DNA of 9,706 bases from positions 1-9,706 of the forward strand of contig JAIEDJ010000205.1 in assembly GCA_029068025.1 (NCBI GenBank). The letters run 5' to 3'. The translations under genes and the position numbers were made by a program. This document shows positions 1 through 5,366 of this stretch, in pieces (position 1 is the first letter of the stretch; each line of letters starts with the position of its first letter). The stretch comes from Oscillospiraceae bacterium (lineage in GTDB: Bacteria; Bacillota; Clostridia; Oscillospirales; Ruminococcaceae). The notes under the pieces were generated by a model that worked only from the letters and a program-made list of their open reading frames with translations, had not been told where the DNA came from and ran no database searches.

Positions 1-1
1 T

Positions 2-1009
2 TCCAATAAGGTATGGCTGGACTCTTGTAACAGAATCCTCTCGGAAGCGACCGACCCTTTTGTTCCGGAAAATCAGTTTGACCGGCAATTCCTTTCAATA
101 ATAAACATCTGCCGCGAAACAAGCTTTGAAGGGTTGTTTAAAATAATATGGCAAGCCGTGTGCAAAATGAAGGATCAAAGCCTTGAAAATTACAATAACT
201 TTGTAAATTATTTCGCAAAATATCCTCTGTGGGGAACCTTGGATCCCGCTCGGCATGACTACGACACGCTTAAGCGCCGCGCAACGGTCTTAAAACAGCA
301 CAGCTATGATTTTATGTGGCTCTACCGCAGATTCCCCGACTATCTTTCCAAACAGACCATTACGGCTATTCTTTTAAATTGGCTGACAATTGATCCAAAT
401 ATGCCGCATATCGTTAAGTCGATATTCCCCGATTACTATGAGCCTGATATTTTTCCTAACAACAAGGACGATATTTTTGTGGATATCGGAGCCTATACAG
501 GCGATTCCATTCTGAATTATGTTAAAAACTACGGGGCTGACTACAAAAGGATCTATGCCTATGAAATCACCGAAAGTAGCTGTGAAATAATGCGCAGAAC
601 TCTAAAGGATCTGCGCGATGTTGAGATACGCCGCAAGGGCGTAGGCGAAAAAGCAGGCGAGATGTTTCTGAATCCATCTGACGATCCGTCCGCGAATCAG
701 ATATCATCCAGATCTTCCAAAGACCGCGTAGAGATAGTTACACTTGACGATGATCTTCCCGACGGATTTACATTTCTGAAAATGGATATAGAGGGCGCGG
801 AATATAACGCGCTCAGAGGCAGTGAGCAGACGATCCGACGCTGCAGACCCAAACTCGCGGTATGCGTCTATCACGGCTATGACGATATCTGGAGAATACC
901 GGCGCTGATCGACAGCATTGATCCGAATTATCAATTTTATCTGCGCCACAACGGCGGCAATCTAATTCCGACGGAATTTGTTCTTCTCGCCAAGCCGCTC
1001 GAAAAATGA
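2..1009 (+). CDS. FkbM-family SAM-dependent methyltransferase, 5'-truncated by window edge
   Basis: FkbM-family enzymes transfer methyl groups from S-adenosylmethionine, often to hydroxyls of sugars or secondary metabolites; the substrate here is unknown. Seen: a class I SAM-binding motif VDIGAYTGDS (bases 479-508), an acidic YAYEIT strand after it, and the FkbM hallmark KMDIEGAE (bases 779-802), followed by a C-terminal Rossmann-type end. The frame is open without a stop from base 2. The first possible starts inside the window (TTG at 134, ATG at 167) have no convincing ribosome site and lie in continuous coding sequence, so the real start is probably left of the window. The gene is more A/T-rich than the exporter genes to the right, and FkbM genes often sit in variable surface-polysaccharide loci, so recent transfer is possible. 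No terminator is seen after the TGA; antisense remnants of a HepT gene begin there. Confidence 0.85.
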   Translation, partial: SNKVWLDSCNRILSEATDPFVPENQFDRQFLSIINICRETSFEGLFKIIWQAVCKMKDQSLENYNNFVNYFAKYPLWGTLDPARHDYDTLKRRATVLKQHSYDFMWLYRRFPDYLSKQTITAILLNWLTIDPNMPHIVKSIFPDYYEPDIFPNNKDDIFVDIGAYTGDSILNYVKNYGADYKRIYAYEITESSCEIMRRTLKDLRDVEIRRKGVGEKAGEMFLNPSDDPSANQISSRSSKDRVEIVTLDDDLPDGFTFLKMDIEGAEYNALRGSEQTIRRCRPKLAVCVYHGYDDIWRIPALIDSIDPNYQFYLRHNGGNLIPTEFVLLAKPLEK

Positions 1010-1129
1010 TAGCTTTACAACAAGCTCCGCATAACTCATATTGTACTGTTTAAGCCGCTCAGAAACTAAATTGCAATATGACAAAATATGACGAATAACA
1101 GAGATCTCACGTTCCTGCTTGGTGACCAT
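962..1129 (-). pseudogene. Truncated HepT-like (HEPN, DUF86) toxin remnant
   Basis: A 55-codon minus-strand frame starts MVTKQEREISVIRHILSYCN and resembles the N-terminal helix of HepT/DUF86 HEPN toxins, RNases or AMPylation targets paired with MNT antitoxins. Its ATG (1129-1127) overlaps the TGA of the nucleotidyltransferase remnant by one base, and a strong AGAAGGAGG ribosome site (1146-1138) sits 8 nt upstream, as in an intact two-gene module. Similarity fades after about residue 36. The frame then runs antisense into the end of the FkbM gene and stops, so the rest of the roughly 110-140-residue toxin, including its R-x4-6-H active site, is missing. Family assignment rests on recollection of the N-terminal pattern and on the context, not on a search. 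Confidence 0.55.
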
Positions 1130-1375
1130 CAGATTATCCTCCTTCTGTCCGGCTCGACTTCCTGCACAAATCGGCTGCCATGCAGAGCCCCTCTCTGCCG
1201 CTCAAGTGAATCAAGCGTAACCATATCAACTTCCTTATTAAGTGATGTACAAAGATCATCATACATTACCCAAAAAACGAAAGCCGGTAAGTTCACCTTC
1301 ATCGACCAGCATATCCACATCGCTCTCCTCAGTAGCGTCCCCGTGCGCATAAGAGCCAAACAGATATAAGAAAAA
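1129..1375 (-). pseudogene. Frameshifted MNT-type nucleotidyltransferase (MntA-like antitoxin) remnant
   Basis: Minimal nucleotidyltransferases of the MntA type act as antitoxins that modify HepT. In the minus frame beginning at 1375 the sequence reads LFGSYAHGDATEESDVDMLV (bases 1363-1304), the family signature GSYARG...SDxD with its metal-binding Asp pair intact. This frame runs into TGA at 1261-1259. Similarity continues without loss in the neighbouring frame as MYDDLCTSLNKEVDMVTLDS and ends at 1129, so one extra base near 1268-1264 breaks the gene. Upstream, the signature frame hits TGA at 1378-1376, and the usual 25-30 N-terminal residues are replaced by the terminator hairpin of nfnB. 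The gene is thus truncated and frameshifted. A sequencing or assembly error could explain the frameshift but not the missing N-terminus. Confidence 0.72.
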
Positions 1376-1386
1376 TCAAGTGCTTT

Positions 1387-1424
1387 CAAATAATTCGCCG
1401 CGAAGCGCATTGCTCCGCGGCGAA
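1387..1424 (-). terminator. Rho-independent terminator of nfnB
   Basis: On the minus strand a 9-bp perfect stem (TTCGCCGCG at 1424-1416 with CGCGGCGAA at 1402-1394), plus three inner pairs after one mismatch, is followed by TTATTTG. It lies 20 nt past the nfnB stop codon. The T-run is short and interrupted, so termination may be incomplete. Confidence 0.7.
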
Positions 1425-1443
1425 AATATCTGTAAACAAGTTT

Positions 1444-2835
1444 TTAGTTACTTTTCGACCTGATATACTCGTCCATCGCCTTAGCCGCGGTCTTGCCCGC
1501 GCCCATCGCGAGAATTACCGTAGCCGCTCCGGTGACAGCGTCGCCGCCGGCGTACACGCCCTCGCGCGAGGTCAGACCGTTCTCGTCCGCGATAAAGCAG
1601 CCGTGCTTGTTGGTCTCCAGACCCTTTGTGGTGTTGCGGATAAGCGGATTCGGCGAGGTACCGATAGACATAACAACACAGTCCACATCCAGCATAAACT
1701 CACTGTCGGGCTTCGGGATAGGACGGCGGCGGCCCGAAGCATCGGGCTCACCCAGCTCCATCTCAATGCACTTCATACCGGTAACGAGCTTGTGCACGTT
1801 GCCGACGATCTCCACGGGATTGTTGAGGGTCTTAAAGATAATGCCCTCTTCCTTCGCGTGCTCAACCTCTTCCTTACGCGCGGGAAGCTCGTTCTCGCTG
1901 CGGCGGTATACTATGTATACGTTCTCCGCACCGAGACGCTTTGCGCTGCGCGCTGCGTCCATGGCAACATTTCCGCCGCCGACTACCGCAACGTTCTTGC
2001 TCTGCTTGATGGGCGTATCGGAATCGGGCTTATACGCCTTCATCAGATTAACACGCGTGAGAAACTCGTTCGCCGAGTACACGCCCTTGAGATTCTCACC
2101 CGGAATATTCATAAAGTTCGGCAGACCCGCGCCCGAGCCGATAAAGATCGCCTCAAAGCCCTGCTCGAACAGCTCGTCCACCTCGATAGTACGTCCGATA
2201 ACAACGTTCGTCTCGATCTTAACGCCAAGCGCCTTCAGATTGTCGACCTCGCGCTGAACGATAGTCTTAGGCAGACGGAACTCGGGAATACCGTAAACCA
2301 GTACGCCGCCCGCAAGGTGCAGAGCCTCAAAAACGGTAACGTCGTAACCCATCTTCGCGAGATCGCCCGCGCAGGTAAGTCCGGAAGGACCCGCGCCGAT
2401 AACAGCACACTTGTGTCCGTTCTTAGCGGGAGCCTTTGGAGCTTCCTTGGAGTTTGCATTGTGCCAGTCTGCAACAAAGCGCTCCAGACGGCCTATAGCC
2501 ACAGGTTCGCCCTTAATTCCGCGAACGCACTTACTCTCGCACTGTGTTTCCTGAGGACATACTCTTCCGCATACGGCGGGCAGTGAGCTGCTCTTGGAGA
2601 TCACGTCATACGCGCCCTCGAAGTCGCGCTCCTTCACGCGCTCGATAAACGCGGGGATATCGATAGCCACAGGACAGCCGCCAACACACGGCTTGTTCTT
2701 GCAGTTCAAGCAGCGGTTTGCCTCGTCCACCGCCTGTTCCTCTGTATAACCGAGAGCTACCTCCTGGAAATTCTTATTGCGGACATTCGGATCCTGAACC
2801 GGCATTTCATTTTTCTTTAAACTCATGTTAGGCAT
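1444..2835 (-). CDS. nfnB: NfnB/GltD-type large subunit of NADH-dependent ferredoxin:NADP+ oxidoreductase (often annotated NADPH-dependent glutamate synthase, GltA)
   Basis: This 463-residue flavoprotein belongs to the glutamate-synthase small-subunit/NfnB family. With NfnA it is expected to form the cytoplasmic electron-bifurcating complex that makes NADPH from NADH and reduced ferredoxin, or the reverse. Seen: two N-terminal iron-sulfur motifs, C42-x2-C-x4-C-x3-C54 and C89-x3-C-x5-C-x3-C103 with a CPQE segment like that of Nfn large subunits, where a Glu serves as a cluster ligand; an FAD Rossmann motif VIGAGPSG (145-152); an NADP-binding motif GGGNVAMD (286-293) followed by YRR; and a C-terminal FAD motif YAGGDAVTGA. 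The ATG at 2835 has AAGGAG 8 nt upstream. It lies 173 bp downstream of nfnA, and no large glutamate-synthase subunit is present, which favours Nfn over glutamate synthase. A GltD-like role with another partner remains possible. Confidence 0.9.
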   Translation of the reverse strand: MPNMSLKKNEMPVQDPNVRNKNFQEVALGYTEEQAVDEANRCLNCKNKPCVGGCPVAIDIPAFIERVKERDFEGAYDVISKSSSLPAVCGRVCPQETQCESKCVRGIKGEPVAIGRLERFVADWHNANSKEAPKAPAKNGHKCAVIGAGPSGLTCAGDLAKMGYDVTVFEALHLAGGVLVYGIPEFRLPKTIVQREVDNLKALGVKIETNVVIGRTIEVDELFEQGFEAIFIGSGAGLPNFMNIPGENLKGVYSANEFLTRVNLMKAYKPDSDTPIKQSKNVAVVGGGNVAMDAARSAKRLGAENVYIVYRRSENELPARKEEVEHAKEEGIIFKTLNNPVEIVGNVHKLVTGMKCIEMELGEPDASGRRRPIPKPDSEFMLDVDCVVMSIGTSPNPLIRNTTKGLETNKHGCFIADENGLTSREGVYAGGDAVTGAATVILAMGAGKTAAKAMDEYIRSKSN

Positions 2836-2858
2836 CGCTTACACTCCTTATTTTAAAA

Positions 2859-3001
2859 GCGTTCTGCGCTACGTTCGCTAAACGAAAACGCTTCGCGTTT
2901 CCGTTTGCTCACTCGCACCGCGTCACAACCGCCGCTTCGCAGTGTGACCGCCTTGCGACATCGTGCCGCGGCTCTGTGACGTGCTGCTACGCTCCGAACG
3001 C
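2859..3001 (-). repeat. Structured GC-rich intercistronic element upstream of nfnB
   Basis: The gap between nfnA and nfnB is almost wholly foldable. The outer arms GCGTTCTGCGC (2859-2869) and GCTCCGAACGC (2991-3001) pair at 9 of 11 positions. They enclose a 12-bp hairpin with one mismatch (2880-2891 with 2895-2906) and a 6-bp GTCACA/TGTGAC arm (2922-2927 with 2943-2948) that has an alternative partner at 2975-2980. The string CTACGCTCCG (2987-2996) recurs in the element upstream of nfnA (3894-3903). No T-run follows any stem, so it is not a terminator. The second arm is weaker than in the other two elements. Confidence 0.55.
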
Positions 3002-3008
3002 CGTGCTC

Positions 3009-3845
3009 TTACACATTTTTGTACAAATTGCAAACTTCCTCACGCTTGCGCGCCTCGAAGTCCTTATACATAGCGCCTCGTTCGAGCGCCTCGTCAAAGT
3101 CGACCAGATGTCCGTCAAAGTCGGGACCGTCCACACACGCGAACTTGGTCTCGCCGCCGACGGTAAGACGGCAGCCGCCGCACATTCCCGTGCCGTCGAT
3201 CATGATCGGGTTCATAGAGACCACAGTCTTGATGCCGTATTCCTTGGTGAGCTTGCACACAAACTTCATCATGACCAGCGGACCTATAGCGATGACCTCG
3301 TCGTACTTGTTCCCCGCCTCGATAAGCGCCTTGAGCGCGTCGGTCACAAGCCCCTTCTCGCCGTAAGAGCCGTCGTCCGTCATCAGTTTGAACTCGTTGG
3401 AATTTGCCTTGAACTCTTCCTCGAGGATTACCAAGTCCTTGTTACGGAATCCGACTACCGAATGAACCTCACAGCCGAGATTATGCAGCTTCTTTGCGAT
3501 GGGGAACGCGATAGCGCAGCCCACGCCGCCGCCAACAACCGCGACCTTCTTCAATCCGTCGGTGTGAGAAGCCACACCGAGAGGACCCACGAAGTCGTGA
3601 ATATACTCGCCCTCGTTCAGATGATTCAGCTTCTCGGTGGAAGCGCCGACGATCTGGAAGATGATCGTGATCGTGCCCTTCTCGCGGTCAAAATCGGCAA
3701 CGGTAAGCGGGATACGCTCGCCGTCCTCATCGACACGCAGAATAATGAACTGTCCCGGCTCCGCCTTCTTGGCGATAAGCGGAGCATCGACCTCCATCAA
3801 AGTGACAGTAGGATTCAAGACCTTCTTCTTAACTATCTTGTACAT
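3009..3845 (-). CDS. nfnA: NfnA-type small subunit (sulfide dehydrogenase/dihydroorotate dehydrogenase-like FAD/NAD-binding protein with [2Fe-2S])
   Basis: This 278-residue ferredoxin-NADP+ reductase-fold protein is the expected NADH-handling subunit of NfnAB. Seen: an FAD domain with GQFI (31-34) and RIPLT (44-48), an NAD-binding motif GGGVGCA (106-112), and a C-terminal [2Fe-2S] site with C222-x2-C225 and C237. Where PyrK-type relatives have their first Cys, this protein has D217 (IDGTGMCGGC), matching the three-Cys/one-Asp ligation known for Nfn small subunits and arguing against PyrK. The ATG at 3845 has AAGGAG 6 nt upstream. nfnB follows on the same strand, the usual nfnA-nfnB order. Upstream are a three-way-junction element (3866-3988) and two dyads (4009-4063). 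No good promoter is seen in the gap, so transcription may come from the promoter at 5212-5184. Confidence 0.9.
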   Translation of the reverse strand: MYKIVKKKVLNPTVTLMEVDAPLIAKKAEPGQFIILRVDEDGERIPLTVADFDREKGTITIIFQIVGASTEKLNHLNEGEYIHDFVGPLGVASHTDGLKKVAVVGGGVGCAIAFPIAKKLHNLGCEVHSVVGFRNKDLVILEEEFKANSNEFKLMTDDGSYGEKGLVTDALKALIEAGNKYDEVIAIGPLVMMKFVCKLTKEYGIKTVVSMNPIMIDGTGMCGGCRLTVGGETKFACVDGPDFDGHLVDFDEALERGAMYKDFEARKREEVCNLYKNV

Positions 3846-3865
3846 GATTATCTCCTTATTTAAAA

Positions 3866-3988
3866 AATTTCAAAATTCTCAATTGACTGCACACTACGCT
3901 CCGCGCTGACGCGCTGCGCTTCGTTTAGCAGCCAATTGAGAACCGGTCAAAATTTTTCTTGAGAAAAATTTTGACACTTTTTGAAATT
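3866..3988 (-). repeat. Three-way-junction inverted-repeat element upstream of nfnA
   Basis: Three nested stems account for nearly all of this segment. The outer stem AATTTCAAAA (3866-3875) pairs perfectly with 3979-3988. One arm, 15 bp with a single mismatch, pairs 3876-3890 with 3928-3942 around a GC-rich loop containing CTACGCTCCGCG and GCTGCGC. The other arm is a 14-bp perfect inverted repeat, 3946-3959 with 3962-3975. Linkers at the junction are 0, 3 and 3 nt. It ends about 20 nt before the nfnA start, and the sequence from it to the ribosome site resembles that of the other two minus-strand genes. No mobile-element gene is present, so it could be a transcribed leader, a REP/MITE-like element or both. 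Confidence 0.7.
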
Positions 3989-4002
3989 CACTGCTCTTAA
4001 TA

Positions 4003-4074
4003 GCGTTTTTCTTGGTGTAAGAACCATTACTGCGTTTTTATAACGTTGTTCTTGGTTTAAGAGCCCTTCCTGCG
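4003..4074 (-). promoter_or_regulatory. Two degenerate direct repeats carrying TTCTT-N5-AAGAA dyads upstream of nfnA
   Basis: The 32-bp units 4003-4034 and 4043-4074 match at 26 positions and are spaced exactly 40 bp. Each is centred on a small dyad: TTCTTGGTGTAAGAA at 4009-4023 (perfect 5-bp arms) and TTCTTGGTTTAAGAG at 4049-4063. A minus-strand TATAAA (4042-4037) lies between them, but no matching -35 is visible. The arrangement suggests tandem operator sites or an old duplication; no known regulator motif is recognised. Confidence 0.35.
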
Positions 4075-4124
4075 CCGTCATTTTTAAACCGCCGCCAAAG
4101 GCGCACCTTAATTATCAATTGATA

Positions 4125-4925
4125 TCACGGTCTTAAGCCCATGCCGCCCTCAAGCGTGATGGTCTCGCCGGTCATATACTTGAAGTCGGGGCTTGCGAGC
4201 TGAACGCAAACTCTGCCGATCTCCAGCTCCGAATTTCCGTAGTGCCCCATAGGCGGCATATGAACATTCGCCTTGAACGCGTCGGGATAATTGTCCTGGA
4301 ACTGCTCAAGCTGAGCCGTCCACGCAAGCGGGCACACGATATTAACGTTGATACCATCCTTGCCCCACTCGGTAGCGGCAACGCGGGTAAGACCGCGGAT
4401 ACCCTCCTTAGCCGCCGCATAGGAGCACTGACCGAAGTTTCCGAACAGACCCGCGCCGGAAGCGAAGTTGATGACCGAGCCTTTAGTTTCCTTAAGGTAC
4501 GGATAGCACGCCTTCATATAATAAAACGTCGCGTACAGCCCGGAGAACATCGCGAGATTGAACTGCTCGGTGGTGTGTTCCGCGAGCGGCACGCCCGAAG
4601 CGGAAGCCTGCGCGTTGTTTATAAGCACATCAATATGTCCGAACTCCGCAATGGTCTTGTCAATAACGGACTTTACAACTGCCTCGTTGTCGCTGTTCTC
4701 ACTTACGTCCGCCTGTACCGCGAGAACCTTGATCCCGTACAGCCGCTCAAGCTCTTCCTTAGCGTCCTCGAGCTTTTTAACGTTTCGTCCCGTGATAACG
4801 ATGTTAGCGCCCTCCTTGGCGTAAGCGGTAGCGATACCGTAGCCTATAGAGCCGCACGAACCGTCCTTAAGAACAGCCCTGCCCGCGCCGGTGATAATTG
4901 CCGTTTTGCCTGTGAGAAAACCCAT
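4125..4925 (-). CDS. SDR-family oxidoreductase resembling clostridial NADP-dependent 12alpha-hydroxysteroid dehydrogenase
   Basis: This 266-residue protein is a classical short-chain dehydrogenase. Seen: TGAG at 12-15 and GSIGYGIA at 25-32 (a stretched glycine-rich loop), TGRN at 45-48 after the second strand, as expected for NADP(H) preference, NNAQ at 103-106, catalytic S156, and Y169-x3-K173. The ATG at 4925 follows AAAGGTGA, while an upstream in-frame ATG at 4973 lies inside a repeat and lacks a ribosome site. From memory, segments such as INNAQASASG, SGLYATFYYM, GQCSYAAAKEG and SPDFKYM strongly match the 12alpha-hydroxysteroid dehydrogenase of Clostridium sp. ATCC 29733, a gut enzyme oxidising bile-acid 12-hydroxyls. 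That specificity is an inference; other clostridial 3-oxoacyl or sugar reductases share the fold. S128 occupies the place of the usual helix-4 catalytic Asn. It is first in line before nfnA and nfnB. Confidence 0.85.
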   Translation of the reverse strand: MGFLTGKTAIITGAGRAVLKDGSCGSIGYGIATAYAKEGANIVITGRNVKKLEDAKEELERLYGIKVLAVQADVSENSDNEAVVKSVIDKTIAEFGHIDVLINNAQASASGVPLAEHTTEQFNLAMFSGLYATFYYMKACYPYLKETKGSVINFASGAGLFGNFGQCSYAAAKEGIRGLTRVAATEWGKDGINVNIVCPLAWTAQLEQFQDNYPDAFKANVHMPPMGHYGNSELEIGRVCVQLASPDFKYMTGETITLEGGMGLRP

Positions 4926-4942
4926 ATAGATCACCTTTCTTA

Positions 4943-5157
4943 TTTTAAATTTGCAGCTTTCCGCACCGGTCAAACATAAACGTTTGACCTATCAAGCGGT
5001 TTCTGCTCCGCTTTGCTGCGCATAAACCGCTATTGCGGAAAAGCTGCTTTTGTTTTAAATTTGCAGCTTTCCGCACCGGGCAAACGTAAACGTTTGACCT
5101 ATCAAGCGGTTTCTGCTCCGCTTTGCTGCGCATAAACCGCTATTGCGGAAAAGCTGC
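4943..5157 (-). repeat. Tandem 110-bp duplication of a cloverleaf-like element in the SDR leader
   Basis: Units 4943-5047 and 5053-5157 are identical except at two bases (4970/5080 T to G, 4976/5086 A to G). Each folds as a three-way junction. In unit 1, the outer stem pairs GCAGCTTTCCGCA (4953-4965) with 5034-5047, with one bulge. One arm pairs GGTCAAAC (4968-4975) with GTTTGACC (4982-4989). The other pairs AGCGGTTT (4995-5002) with AAACCGCT (5024-5031) around a GC-rich loop with GCTCCGC and GCTGCGC. In unit 2 the 5080 change breaks one pair of the GGTCAAAC arm. Both units lie between the promoter at 5212-5184 and the SDR start, so they should be transcribed. Not a CRISPR: only two long units with almost no spacer. 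Confidence 0.85.
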
Positions 5158-5183
5158 ATAATATTTTTTTCGATACAATGTTA

Positions 5184-5212
5184 ATTATATCACAAACTCT
5201 GTCCGTTGTCAA
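5184..5212 (-). promoter_or_regulatory. Consensus sigma-A promoter for the SDR(-nfnAB) transcript
   Basis: On the minus strand TTGACA (5212-5207) and TATAAT (5189-5184) match both consensus boxes exactly with a 17-nt spacer. The predicted start near 5177 gives a leader of about 250 nt, filled by the two cloverleaf-like repeats. Confidence 0.85.
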
Positions 5213-5288
5213 GCGAAAAAATGTTCCGTTTTAATTAATTTTAGCAATTCTCGGAAATTGTTTTCAATTATTTTTCACAAAAAAGCCC

Positions 5289-5317
5289 TTGACAAATTAT
5301 GTATTTTGCCTTATAAT
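5289..5317 (+). promoter_or_regulatory. Consensus sigma-A promoter for the marR-ABC operon
   Basis: TTGACA (5289-5294) and TATAAT (5312-5317) are perfect consensus boxes 17 nt apart. Transcription should start near 5324, some 43 nt before the regulator's ATG. A/T-rich sequence such as ATTAT/ATAAT flanking the spacer could serve as a MarR operator, but no clear long palindrome is seen. Confidence 0.85.
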
Positions 5318-5366
5318 GTTTTATGTTCAACAAAAAAAGAAATAATTGAAGAAGGGAGAAAATTGC

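Noticed and set aside
134..166. TTG at 134 as start of the methyltransferase
   Set aside because: The same frame is open to the left edge with coding-like sequence and no ribosome site stands before the TTG, so the gene is more likely cut by the window.
1603..2586. Long plus-strand open frame opposite nfnB
   Set aside because: Its translation has no recognisable domain and mirrors a strongly conserved gene on the other strand; GC-biased third positions create such frames.
2976..3863. 295-codon plus-strand open frame opposite nfnA
   Set aside because: It exactly shadows nfnA, whose domains and ribosome site are clear.
3912..3975. Promoter for nfnA with TTGACC as -35
   Set aside because: At 17 nt spacing the -10 would be TAAACG, a poor match, and both boxes lie inside perfect stems of the structured element.
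4079..4124. Terminator after the SDR gene
   Set aside because: Only a 4-bp CGCC/GGCG pairing and a short ATCAATTGAT palindrome are present, without a convincing stem plus T-run, so read-through to nfnA is assumed.
4945..5133. Short minus-strand peptide frame with an internal repeat in the SDR leader
   Set aside because: The peptide repeat simply reflects the 110-bp DNA duplication, and there is no ribosome site before its ATG.
4943..5157. CRISPR array or intrinsic terminator
   Set aside because: There are only two 105-nt units separated by 5 nt, with no variable spacers; no T-run follows a stem in the direction of transcription.
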